DNA of 31,671 bases from CAZSLZ01 sp964607865 (lineage in GTDB: Bacteria; Vulcanimicrobiota; JAJTBE01; CAZSLZ01). Numbering within the stretch: position 1 is the stretch's first letter; every line of letters begins with the position of its first letter. Location: contig CAZSLZ010000017.1 in assembly GCA_964607865.1 (NCBI GenBank), positions 1 to 31,671 on the forward strand. The letters run 5' to 3'. Positions 8,140 to 17,400 of the stretch are shown here, piece after piece. Under the pieces are notes generated by a model that saw only the letters and a list, made by a program, of their open reading frames with translations, ran no database searches and had not been told where the DNA came from. The position numbers were made by a program, and so were the translations under genes.

Positions 8140-8161
8140 AGTAAGAAGTGTCCTTTTATAC

Positions 8162-8235
8162 GGGGGCGTGGTCTAGCGGTTAAGGACGTCGGCCTGTCAC
8201 GCCGAAGATCGCGAGTTCGAATCTCGTCGCTCCCG
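8162..8235 (+). tRNA. tRNA-Asp (anticodon GTC)
   Basis: The acceptor GGGGGCG pairs with CGCTCCC with one wobble. The anticodon stem TCGGC/GCCGA encloses loop CTGTCAC, giving GTC. The T arm is GCGAG/CTCGT around TTCGAAT. The discriminator is G, as expected for tRNA-Asp. CCA is not encoded. It sits 22 bases after tRNA-Val in the same transcript. Confidence 0.95.
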
Positions 8236-8245
8236 TTTTTTACAT

Positions 8246-8318
<73 letters not shown>

Positions 8319-8334
8319 TCCCAGCAAAGGACTG

Positions 8335-8366
8335 AACCCTGAAAATAATTATTTTCAGGGTTTTTT
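8335..8366 (+). terminator. Rho-independent terminator of the tRNA cluster
   Basis: A perfect palindrome, AACCCTGAAAAT, AATT loop region, ATTTTCAGGGTT, is followed by a run of T. It closes the three-tRNA transcript. Being nearly symmetric, it could also act weakly on the other strand. Confidence 0.92.
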
Positions 8367-8475
8367 GTTTTTTGCGAACTTAATTTAAACAATTCATACC
8401 TTACCATGCTGATACTGATTCCCAAAAAGCTTTAACTATTGTTGAAGGAAAAAACCGAAATCTACACAAGAACGT

Positions 8476-8672
8476 AATCACGAGCATCCGCAGGATGCGT
8501 GGCGATCTCTCCCCATTTGGAATGGGGGAATGTATCGTTCGCCCCAATTTGGAATTGGGGAATATATTGTTCGCATTATAGTTTTTTTAACCGGCAAAAA
8601 AGCCGGGTGCTCACGGACGCAAGATACATAGGTAAGAACCAACCCGAGCTGAACTGAGATTGCCACGGTTTT
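8476..8672 (+). repeat. Palindrome-rich repeat element, copy A (MITE/REP-like)
   Basis: This non-coding element contains, in order: hairpin GCATCC-GCA-GGATGC (8484-8498); CGTGGCGATCTC (8498-8509); hairpin CCCCATT-TGG-AATGGGG (8511-8527); hairpin CCCCAATT-TGG-AATTGGGG (8532-8550); hairpin CCGGC-A6-GCCGG (8591-8606); and a segment GTGCTCACGGACGCAAG. It closes with GAGATTGCCACG (8656-8667), the reverse complement of the 8498-8509 arm with one mismatch, so inverted ends enclose the unit. The CCGG-to-TTGCCA part recurs near 28489-28566, and its core recurs near 30181-30240. No transposase is present. The 8367-8475 spacer before it holds nothing I can identify. Confidence 0.7.
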
Positions 8673-8861
8673 TCCGAAACCCCACTGGGCGGGAATTTAG
8701 TTGTTGGACAGAAAGAAACTGGCTGAACAAAAACTTTGTGCCGACAGCCTGTTTTCCCGTTTCCAGGCCAGGCTTGAAATAAAAAGTTTGTATTTTCGCA
8801 GAATAATCTTAAAGGAGGCATCCACTTGTGAAAGTTCCTTGTGTATTTATGTATTGTTATA

Positions 8862-9300
8862 TTACATATCAATATTACACCATCTAATTCCAGAATTTGT
8901 GTTACCGTACATACCTGGACGGCAACTGCTGGAAGGGTGCCCCCGTTCACCACTACGGGCAGAACAGCACATAAAGAAACATTGTCTATTGGTACTTTCC
9001 CAGTTATAGTTTACACCATAAATATCCCCGGTGGCTGGACATGTGGGCATATTTGCCAGATAATCGGGAATAAGAGGGATATTACCATTACAGTCATGCC
9101 AGCAAACACCCTGGCTTACCGATTCAACCTCGTACATTTTCATGGCAGTGTGAATTGCCTTAAGGTTTCCCATGCAGGCGGTTAACTGGGCGCGGGTACG
9201 TGCTTTTTGAATGTTGGGTATGATAATCGAAGCCAGTATTGAAATTATGGCTATTACTATCATAAGTTCGATGAGGGTAAACCCTTTTTCTATTATTCAT
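8862..9300 (-). pseudogene. Type IV pilin-like / pseudopilin gene, frameshifted at the leader
   Basis: From the ATG at 9298-9300, which has GGAG well placed upstream, the frame reads MNNRKR and then leaves the pilin frame. One base over, the sequence reads EKGFTLIEL followed by MIVIAIISILASIIIPN, the diagnostic prepilin-peptidase site and N-terminal helix of class III signal proteins, and stays open to the TAA at 8862 (133 residues from the internal Met). The disruption lies at or near the five-A run (plus-strand T5, 9285-9289): adding one A restores MNNRKKGFTLIEL. The C-terminal region is Cys-rich (CPATGD, CFFMCC, SSSCRPGMYG). It may be a real frameshift, a slippage site, or a sequencing error. 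No other pilus genes are nearby. Confidence 0.75.
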
Positions 9301-9371
9301 TTTTCTCCAGTATGGTAATTTTCAATTATATTATAGCATATATATTTTTTTTCAATATTTTGTATTATAAA

Positions 9372-11735
9372 CTAGAATAACCCGATTTCTACTTTTAAAT
9401 AGGCAAAAACAGAAATGAATAAGCCCAGAATCATAACTATGGCATAGGGGTTGAAGAACCGCTCCGGGGTGGGCCGCATATATTGAATACGGGAAACCTG
9501 CGGGTTGTTTTCATTATATTCAATTGTCACCCTGTCGCCGGAATTGAATTTCATCACGGTGGTGGCATAATCTCCAAAGTTGCTGTAATAGGAAACATTT
9601 TCATGTTCTGTTCCGTTGCTGTTAAATTTATATTTAACCGAGTAGATCTTTTCTGCACCCGAACCGAAGCCAAAATTCCTTTTTGCCAGTTCGCTGTTTA
9701 TAACCTCGCCTTGGCTGGTGGCATCTGCTGACATGTATGAAAAGAACGAAATTATATGGGGCGTCCATACCAGCAGCAACAAGAGGGAAAACACAGCCAG
9801 GCTGATTCTGATATATCCGGGGTCTATTCTGGTGTCTTTTTTCTTTATAACCTTTTTGGTTTCATGCCTTTTTTTACGGTGTTTTTCTGCCTGCAAAACC
9901 TGTTCTTTTAAGGAATCAGGTTGCTTTTCACGAGTTGGGGCTTCGGGCAGGGGCAGTTCTGCATAGGCGGCCTGCCGGTCGATCTCGGGTTGCTTATAGA
10001 ATAAAGCATCCGGGGTTCTGATTAACTGGCTCTCTTCTTTTCTGAAATTTAATTTCTTTATCGGCGTCTTTATTTCAGAACGGATTTTTTTCCTGGATGA
10101 ACCGGGTTTTTTTACAAGTGAAACGTCTATATCTTCAGTCTCTCTCAGTTCTGTTTTGTGATCCTGGTTTTTTAAATCTTCTTCAGAAATGATTCTGGCA
10201 TTGGCTTTTACCTGTTTTATCAGGGTTTCGCCACCAAATAAATCGATTTCCTCGGGTATTGTATTGGCGGGCTCCTCCTCAGCAGTTTTGTTCGAAGGCT
10301 CCAGCATGTCAGCATCCTGCTTCTGCCCTTCATCAATTTCATCAACAGGTTGTTCCTGGCTGAAGTTCATCAATTCTTCCAGGGTTATATTATCTTTTTC
10401 TGAAAGTAAAGTGTTTAAATTATCAACCAGGGTTAAAAACTGGTTCTGACCCATTTCAATAAATCTGAGTTCTTCTTTATCCAGTGGGGAAGCAAGTTTC
10501 TCAAGCAAGCTGGCAATTTTTCCCTCTGCTTTTTCTTTTTCACCTTGAACCAGATACAGACAGGCCAGGTTATATTGAGCTGCCAGGGGGCTCTTGTCAA
10601 ATTCAGCTGCTCTGGTATAACTTGCGATAGCTTGTTCAGGATTTCCGTTTAAAGTATGGATATCGCCCCATAACATATAAATACCCGGTTGGGGAGGTTT
10701 TTTTTCTGAATATTCATTTATAAGCTGTTGTGCTTCTTCAAACTGGTTGTCAATTACAAGGTTCTTAATGAAGTACGAAAAAATTGAAAATTTGAAATCG
10801 ATAATTGAAGAAAATTTGAGTTTTTCAGAGTTAATGGTTTTTGTTCTTTCAAGCCAGCCAAACTCACTGTTTTCTTTATTTTTCAGCCCTATACATTCAG
10901 AAGGAATGGATTCGTTTCCTGAAATTGCTCCTCCTTCTGAAAGGAGTATTCCGCATTTACACAACAGGTAGGCTGCCAGTTGTTGCGGATAGAACTTCAA
11001 AAGATTATCGGCGGCAATAAAATCAAATTTCTGTTGAAAAAACTCTGTCAGTTTCTTTGCATCAGTTTCAAATAGATTCAGTTGTTTGAAAACAACCATA
11101 GATTTTATATCATGGTTGAAGGTGAAGGATTCACCTTTTTCTTCTGCATAAATAGACTTAAAGGATTCAGAAAGAGAATGGAGTTGTTCTTTGGAGTAAA
11201 GGGCGGCCTGGGCTGCTTCTATGCTGGTTTTGTGGGAATCAAAAGCTGTCACTTTGATTTGAACTGCAGGGGGAAGCAACAGCCGGAATTGACAGGCTGA
11301 AAGGTAAGCTGATTCGCCGGTATGGCATTCAGGTACCAGAATTCTAACTTGTACAGGGGGGCCCTGAATCCCGGATTTCATTTGTTTTATCAATGTCTGT
11401 TTCAGCCAGGTCCTGGGTGTCATGTTGCCTGACAACTGGCCTGAATTAGTCTTAAATAGAACCTCAGAGATAAAGCTGTCGGTAATTTCCCGGTAAGTTG
11501 CCGGTAACAGAAAACTCTCTTTTTTATATAAGGCTCCGGTTGCCTTTCTGCAGTTTTCAGTAAACACAGCCAGGCTGGTACTGAAAAAAGATTCAGCCAG
11601 TTTCTCGAATTTAAGACTTGAATACTTGTTGATTCCTGCTTCGATTTCTTCAGTTGTAAAATTGCATCTGGGGTTTTCTTTCAAAAAGGATGCAAGTAAT
11701 TCTTTTTTATTTTTTTCTTTTATTGTAAAAAACAT
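9372..11735 (-). CDS. CheR-like methyltransferase / TPR / DUF3592 membrane fusion protein
   Basis: A 787-residue protein with an unusual layout. Residues 1-290 resemble a divergent CheR-type SAM methyltransferase: VRILVPECHTGES is the SAM loop, KVTAFDSHKTSIEAAQ matches the acidic strand, and FDFIAADNLLKFYPQQLAAYLL followed by LSEGGAI matches the late motifs. Residues 345-425 hold TPR-like repeats (YMLWGDIHTLNGNPEQAIASY, YNLACLYLVQGEKEKA). A charged linker with DLFGGET follows (about 495-630). Then come a membrane helix (about 645-668), a DUF3592-like extracytoplasmic domain (YSVKYKF, DRVTIEYNENNP) and a final helix (about 763-782). The SAM loop departs from the usual CSTGEEPYS, so catalysis is uncertain. 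The pilin-like gene follows on the same strand. Confidence 0.75.
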   Translation of the reverse strand: MFFTIKEKNKKELLASFLKENPRCNFTTEEIEAGINKYSSLKFEKLAESFFSTSLAVFTENCRKATGALYKKESFLLPATYREITDSFISEVLFKTNSGQLSGNMTPRTWLKQTLIKQMKSGIQGPPVQVRILVPECHTGESAYLSACQFRLLLPPAVQIKVTAFDSHKTSIEAAQAALYSKEQLHSLSESFKSIYAEEKGESFTFNHDIKSMVVFKQLNLFETDAKKLTEFFQQKFDFIAADNLLKFYPQQLAAYLLCKCGILLSEGGAISGNESIPSECIGLKNKENSEFGWLERTKTINSEKLKFSSIIDFKFSIFSYFIKNLVIDNQFEEAQQLINEYSEKKPPQPGIYMLWGDIHTLNGNPEQAIASYTRAAEFDKSPLAAQYNLACLYLVQGEKEKAEGKIASLLEKLASPLDKEELRFIEMGQNQFLTLVDNLNTLLSEKDNITLEELMNFSQEQPVDEIDEGQKQDADMLEPSNKTAEEEPANTIPEEIDLFGGETLIKQVKANARIISEEDLKNQDHKTELRETEDIDVSLVKKPGSSRKKIRSEIKTPIKKLNFRKEESQLIRTPDALFYKQPEIDRQAAYAELPLPEAPTREKQPDSLKEQVLQAEKHRKKRHETKKVIKKKDTRIDPGYIRISLAVFSLLLLLVWTPHIISFFSYMSADATSQGEVINSELAKRNFGFGSGAEKIYSVKYKFNSNGTEHENVSYYSNFGDYATTVMKFNSGDRVTIEYNENNPQVSRIQYMRPTPERFFNPYAIVMILGLFISVFAYLKVEIGLF

Positions 11736-11848
11736 TTTTTGCCTTTAGTAATTCGATCTAATTATTTTCGTTATTATTTTTAATATTCCCCCAAGGGTTT
11801 GAAGAATTTTAAGGCTTTGTGAACTTCGGTTGATAATTTTAATTTAAA

Positions 11849-11881
11849 TAAAAAAAGGCTCCTTTTGGCGCCTTTTTTTTT
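11849..11881 (-). terminator. Rho-independent terminator after the EF-hand-like gene
   Basis: Read on the minus strand, a run of A, then GGC, a ten-base loop, GCC and a run of T form a hairpin with a U tail. It lies just past the stop of the secreted EF-hand-like gene and before the CheR-like gene. The flanking A and T runs would let it work in both directions. Confidence 0.75.
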
Positions 11882-11896
11882 GCCAAGGTTTGGGAG

Positions 11897-13171
11897 TTAT
11901 CTTCTGAATTTTCTTACCTGATAGGTTGCCGGCCACCAGTCCCAGACAGTATGGCTGTTACCGTCGGCAGTAACATAACTGCTCACGTAATCATCATGGC
12001 TGGTTCCTATCCGTGTTATATTGTATTCGCTTAATTCGTGAAGTTCGTCGGCCTGGCAGACTGCATCGGAGTTTTCATCCACCCAGAGCTTCAACCCTTC
12101 CAATTCTTCGTTTTCAACATATCCGTTATTATCGGTGTCGCAAACCATGCTCAACTTTTCGAAGCCGTCCAGGTAACCGCCGGCATTACCGAAGAGTTGG
12201 AGAGCCGATTCCACATTGCCGTTTTCATCGGGCATGGCCAGTATTCCATCTTTGGGGGATATGCTGACCCACTCGGTGAAATCTTTTGCGCCATCGCCGG
12301 TCATGTCAAAATATTTGGCAAAAATCATATAGAATTTGGGGGCATGGGGAAGCCAATCGTTGTTGGCAGTGTCAATCTTGTTGTTTTTATCCAGGTCCAG
12401 CACCAGAGGGGTATAATCGAAAGCTGACATTACTATTTCATAATCAATTTTTTCGTAGGTTTCCATAGTGACAAAATCATGAACTTCTATTATTGTCCAG
12501 GGGTTGATCTTTTCATAATAGACAATTTCCTTAGTGACACTGTCAATTAATTTCAGGGCTCCATCAGCAAAACCGGCGTTTGCCATCTGCTGGTTGATTT
12601 CATTCCAGGAAGAACCCGAACCCTCATATTTATACTTATCATGAATAGCTTCCAGGCCTTCGTTCCATTCCCACCAGGCCACGCCATGTTCTTTTTTGTA
12701 TTCTCTCCTGTTCATATACCGGCTCCAGTCCTGGCGTTCAGCCTTTATGAAAGGAATGGTTACACTGTTGGAAACGGTCTGGTCTGTCAAGTCAACAAAA
12801 TATCTTCTCTCGCAATTTCCGCCGTTTTTAAGGTTGGTAATTGATGTCATGAATTCTATGTCGGCATCGTTCAAAGCAACCCAGCTGCCATATTCCAGAA
12901 AACCGTCAAAAGCTATGTTCTCCCAGAAATTGGCATTTCTTCTGCCATGCCAGCCGCTGTTATCATTGGCATATTTAGTGTGATAACGGGCTGAGCCAGC
13001 TACCACCCTGTGTACGCTTTCAATATATTCGGTATCTGTTGAATACCGGTTTTCTTTTATTATCTGTAATTTATTGACATCATCCACAACGCCTGCCATA
13101 GCCTGCCCGGTTACAAAAAACAGAGTAAAGGCAAGCATAATAGCCACAAATATAAGTTGATATTTTTTCAT
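11897..13171 (-). CDS. Secreted EF-hand-like calcium-binding protein
   Basis: A 424-residue exported protein. The N terminus MKKYQLIFVAIMLAFTLFFV followed by TGQAMAGVV is a Sec signal peptide with an AxA cleavage site. The first 250 residues are not recognised. The C-terminal part (about 260-400) matches a module known from large haemolysin/VCBS-type calcium-binding proteins: TPLVLDLDKNNKID, FDMTGDGAKDFTEWVS, KDGILAMPDENGNV, LFGN, DTDNNGYVENEEL, LKLWVDENSDAV and ADELHELSEYNI. The Asp/Asn-rich loops resemble EF-hands. The ATG at 13171 was chosen because GGAGG lies seven bases upstream; an earlier in-frame ATG at 13189 would precede that site. A terminator follows at 11849-11881. The cargo role (surface, adhesin, toxin) is unknown. 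Confidence 0.75.
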   Translation of the reverse strand: MKKYQLIFVAIMLAFTLFFVTGQAMAGVVDDVNKLQIIKENRYSTDTEYIESVHRVVAGSARYHTKYANDNSGWHGRRNANFWENIAFDGFLEYGSWVALNDADIEFMTSITNLKNGGNCERRYFVDLTDQTVSNSVTIPFIKAERQDWSRYMNRREYKKEHGVAWWEWNEGLEAIHDKYKYEGSGSSWNEINQQMANAGFADGALKLIDSVTKEIVYYEKINPWTIIEVHDFVTMETYEKIDYEIVMSAFDYTPLVLDLDKNNKIDTANNDWLPHAPKFYMIFAKYFDMTGDGAKDFTEWVSISPKDGILAMPDENGNVESALQLFGNAGGYLDGFEKLSMVCDTDNNGYVENEELEGLKLWVDENSDAVCQADELHELSEYNITRIGTSHDDYVSSYVTADGNSHTVWDWWPATYQVRKFRR

Positions 13172-13344
13172 TCCCATACCTCCAAGCATTTCTCATATTA
13201 ATACTCTATTAATTATAACAGTTTGAACGAATCAAAATGTTAACATTTTGTTAGCAAATAATTAATCTTTGCTAATATTTTATGCAAAAGGTAAACTTTT
13301 CTTATTGTCAAATATTAAATTATATTATTTTCTGGGGGTTTTTC

Positions 13345-14469
13345 ATGAAAAAGATATGGTTTCTGGTGTTGGTTTTACTGGTTATGGTTCAATTTGCATG
13401 GTGTTATGAGTTGAAGGAAGTAAATGAACTTAATAATCAGAAAATCCGAAGTATTATCGGGAAAAAATTTGTTTCTTACAATTATGTAAAAGTTGCAAAA
13501 AAGAACGGAAATTTATTTATTCTGGCAAGAGATGAAAATTCCAGGCGGTTGGAATGGTTTGTTATTGATCCTTTTGCCGGTAAACTGGTGAAAAAAGGAG
13601 TTTGCCCATTTCAGGTAATAACTTTGTTCGGGGTTTCTCCTGAAAACAGATACGCACTGGTGGTTTCCCGTATGCCCACCAATATGTGGCTTCTGAATAT
13701 AGAAGCTGGAGAATGGAGAGCGATTTATCAGAACCCCGAAGAAAACCAGCCGGGTTTGGCAATGATTTCCAATACCCCGGTTACTTTTGTGGATGAAGAT
13801 TCTGCTTATGTTTTAATGGATGAATGGGATAAAGATCATTTCACAACCGATGTTGCCGTAGTTTCCATAAAAGTGGACCCTCCCATGCTTGATAAAATAA
13901 TTTCAATGAAAGACCTCTTTGCAGATTCCAAAGAAAAGATGGCTGGCTGTGATTTCGAGAAGATGGAACTTTTTCCAGGCCCAATAAGATTCGGGCCCAG
14001 CGGTTCTTTTGTATATACAATTCAGACACGGGAACCTGCAAACAATAACCGCCTGGTTCAAAAAGATTACATTTTCCGCTTTCTGCCCCCAAATATTATT
14101 ACCAGGGTGGTTCAAAGCAAGGGCATAGTTATGCCTATCGATTATCTGCCTTATCCATTTCAGCTTTTGTTTACCGAAACTCTGGATGAAAAAGGCAGTA
14201 AACAGGTGATTCTGAAATACAGGAATAATGATAGAGAAAAGACACTTTATGAGGGGAAGGTTCTGGTGGGAAGTTTTCTGGATAGTGAATCGGCAGGATT
14301 TGGAGTCTTGGAAAAGGACGGGTTTTCTATTTATCTGGGAAAACTGGACGGCGGAATTCAAAAGGTCAAAACATACAAACAGGTTTACTCTGTGGGCTTT
14401 ATCCCCGGAAAAAACCGCCTTATTCTTATGAATGACAAAGTAATAAGGTGTATTTCTATTCTGCCTTAG
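13345..14469 (+). CDS. Exported protein of unknown function (possible beta-propeller)
   Basis: A 374-residue protein starting MKKIWFLVLVLLVMVQFAWC, a signal peptide. The body has repeated short beta-type units (NLFILARDENSRRLEWFVID, RYALVVSRMPTNMWLLNIEAG, FVDEDSAYVLMDEWD) such as are seen in TolB- or WD-like propellers, but no family signature is certain. The ATG at 13345 is preferred over an upstream in-frame ATG because it begins the signal peptide and has a GGGGG stretch just upstream. It is divergent from the EF-hand-like gene and its 3' end overlaps the oppositely oriented transporter fusion by 14 bases. Confidence 0.65.
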   Translation: MKKIWFLVLVLLVMVQFAWCYELKEVNELNNQKIRSIIGKKFVSYNYVKVAKKNGNLFILARDENSRRLEWFVIDPFAGKLVKKGVCPFQVITLFGVSPENRYALVVSRMPTNMWLLNIEAGEWRAIYQNPEENQPGLAMISNTPVTFVDEDSAYVLMDEWDKDHFTTDVAVVSIKVDPPMLDKIISMKDLFADSKEKMAGCDFEKMELFPGPIRFGPSGSFVYTIQTREPANNNRLVQKDYIFRFLPPNIITRVVQSKGIVMPIDYLPYPFQLLFTETLDEKGSKQVILKYRNNDREKTLYEGKVLVGSFLDSESAGFGVLEKDGFSIYLGKLDGGIQKVKTYKQVYSVGFIPGKNRLILMNDKVIRCISILP

Positions 14470-17400
14470 AGGTAAGGCATTTCTTCGAAGAAACATTTTC
14501 TCTGGCAACTTCATCCAACTTGCGTATCCGGCCCGAGAGAACCTTGATGATTTCCAGGCTTATCTCGGGTTTTTCATATAACAGGTTGAGAAAGTGCTCC
14601 CTCTGTAAGCAAAGCAATTGAGTTTCCTCGCTGGCTTTAACTGAAGCTGAGCGTTCTTCTTCATCCAGAAGGGACATTTCCCCGAAGAATTCCGGCGAAC
14701 TCAGGTAAGTAAGGGTGGTTTTGTGGTTATTGTTATTCTCCACATAAACTTCTACCTTGCCTGTGGCAATAATAAACATGGTATCTCCCAGATCTCCCTG
14801 CTCGATAATCATTTCGTCTTCTTCATAAAGCCTCTCGGTGGTTATTTCCGCTACCAGGCGCAATTCTTCCATCTTTAAAGATTTGAAGATGGGGGCGTTT
14901 TTCAGAATAATAATTTTTTCCAGGTTAGTAAACAATTTTTCCTGCCTCCGTTTGTTGAGATCGATTTTAAGAATTTTCTTTACCAGTTCTCTTACCAGTG
15001 GGTCTTTATGCTTTGAATAGGTTAGCAATTCTTTCCTTGAATCTTCTCTCAGGGATACCTGATCAATATCTCCAACCAATTGAATTGCAGCGCATAAATC
15101 CCACCGGCTGCTGTTGTTGTGTAAATACTTGTCCAGAAAGGTCTGTATGGTGACGTTTTTATCGCTTATCTTTCGGGCAATTTTCAGTTCCTCTTCCAGG
15201 CTCTCGGGGTAAAATAAGGTCACCAGGTCTTTGGCCTGTTTGCTTTCCCACAGATTCTCAAAAAGTTCCATAGCATTGGAGATCAGCCGGGGGTTTCTGG
15301 TGACCAGGGCTTTTTCTATGCTGGTTACCACCTTTTTATTCAGCAACAATTCTAATAATTCCAGAATAACCAGCCGGATATGGTTTCTCTTTCGTGAATT
15401 GATTTCCACCATAAGAACTTTCTTATAGTTGTTTTCCAGTAAGTAATTCTCTTCCAGAATCAACTCAAAATATTCGCTGACCAGGGCCCGCAAGGTATCT
15501 TTCAACTGGGTTTCTATTTTGCTGTTCTTTATTTTCTTTAACAGCGCCACAATGTTTTCTTTCAGATCCAGAGATGAACTTTTGGATTTCAATATTTCCA
15601 GGTAAGGATCGAAATGGCCGGGATAATTGCTGGCCAGTATTTCAACCAGATACTTTTTCAGGGGAAGAGAATGGGTGTCCAGTAGTTTTAAAAGGGTATC
15701 TCTGGATTTTTCGTTTTTAATCTTGCTTAAGATTTCAGCTGCAGCTCTTTTTTCGTGATATCCCTGGCGGTTGATTAACTCGTTTACCATTGAGAAAACC
15801 TTATCTTCCTCCTCCCTGGCAGGGTTGTAAATCTCAGCCAGTGTATTGATGGCATTAATGGCAAGGTTCCGGTTTTTATGATAACTCATTTTTTTTGCAT
15901 AATTCAAGTATTTTTCTCCCGACAATTCTTTTATCAGGTGTAAATTCCATTTTATTGTTTTATTATCTTCGAGTAACAACCGCCTGTCTATAATTTTTTC
16001 AATCTCTTCTGTTTTTTTTGCGCCGGTAGCACAGAAGTATTTGATAACAGAATTTTGAAACATGAGATTCTCAAAGTTGTCCAGATGTTCTTCCAGCAAC
16101 CCCGCAATTTCTTTGTTATCAATACGGGCATAGTAATTAACAATAAGGGTTTTAATTCGATCAGTCCCGTTTTGCAGTATATTTAACAGGAACTGGTTGT
16201 CAGCTTTTTCTGCCCTTTCGAAATAGTTGATAAGAAAATCGTTTTGGATATCTCCTGACCATAACCAGAAACCCTGTTTTAAAATGTCAAAATCTATATC
16301 TTCGTCAAGGTGCAGTAACAGGGTTGTAGCGCTTTCCCTGGCGCTGGATTCCCTGTTGGTGGCCAATTTGTAGAGGGTATCCAGATCTTTACTGGATGCC
16401 TTTTCCCATCTTAAATTCTCCAGATCTTCCAGATTCAATGTTTTATCCTTTACCATCTTCATCAGGCTATCCACGTAACCCTTATTCTGAAGCAGGCTGG
16501 TCAATAAATAAATAATTGAAAAAAACAGGCCTGTTCCCGCAATATGAACAGGTACCAGAAAATTTCTGGTTAATTGCAGAAAAGCGCTGCCGGAAATCTC
16601 GGAGAGAGGTTTTATCAAGCCGCTGGATAAAGCTCGCGCCCTGGCTCTTTCATGATCTGGTATGGCATTGTAGAAAAGCCCTTCCACCGGTTCCCTTATG
16701 GCAGCTTCCAGTTGTTCGTCGGTAAACCGGGACCACAAACCCGCCAGGAAGCCGTAATTAAAAGTCAACAGGGTGAATCCCGAAACAAAGGCAATGGAAT
16801 AGAGCAGGTTGGCGGCGCCCAACCCCAGTGAATCTATAATGCGGTTGGAAAGGGTAAGTTGAACGATAAAACCCAGAATGTTAGAAATAATGGTGTATAT
16901 GCCAAAGAACGAAGTAAGCTGGTCGGTATTGGGGAAGGTTTCCACAAAAATACCGCTGTACAGGTATTTCATTACCAGGCTTAAGAAGCCCAGCAGAAAA
17001 ACACCTCCGGCGAGGGCTTTCAGTAAGGTGGAGCCTTTCATGTATTTTATGCTGTTCACAATATATTTAAAAAATTTATCCGATTTTTTCTTGTGCTGAT
17101 CATAATCGAAAATTTCCGGGGTAAACCGTGTGTTTATAAAAAACAGGCAGGCAAATGCGGAAATTATGGTGAGAATCCATATGATAAGAATGTTTACCGA
17201 GCCGATGTAACGGGGTAGAAAAGATAAGAAGATTCCTCCGAGGATGCCTCCTACCCTTGAACCGGAAAAAATTACCGGCAGTACCCGTTTTGCCTGCCGG
17301 GTATTAAAAAACTGAGCCAGATAAACTGCAAAATGTAAATTAATGGCATTAAAAAAGAATTCCCCACCAATAAAGGCTATATATGATGCCAGGTTTTTCT

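Noticed and set aside
8511..8550. Tandem similar units suggesting a CRISPR array
   Set aside because: Only two units, each self-palindromic and of unequal length, with no unique spacers of constant size and no cas genes.
8585..8670. Resemblance of GCAAA ... GGACGCAAG in repeat copy A to the c-di-GMP-I (GEMM) riboswitch core
   Set aside because: The intervening stem is lost in copies B and C, the downstream tetraloop-receptor and closing stems cannot be found, and copy C lies after a gene and before a terminator, not upstream of a target gene.
8811..8887. Short plus-strand frame with a perfect AAAGGAGG site and GTG start (19 residues)
   Set aside because: It is antisense to the pilin tail, has no recognisable product and an odd Tyr/Cys-rich composition; one good Shine-Dalgarno match alone is not enough.
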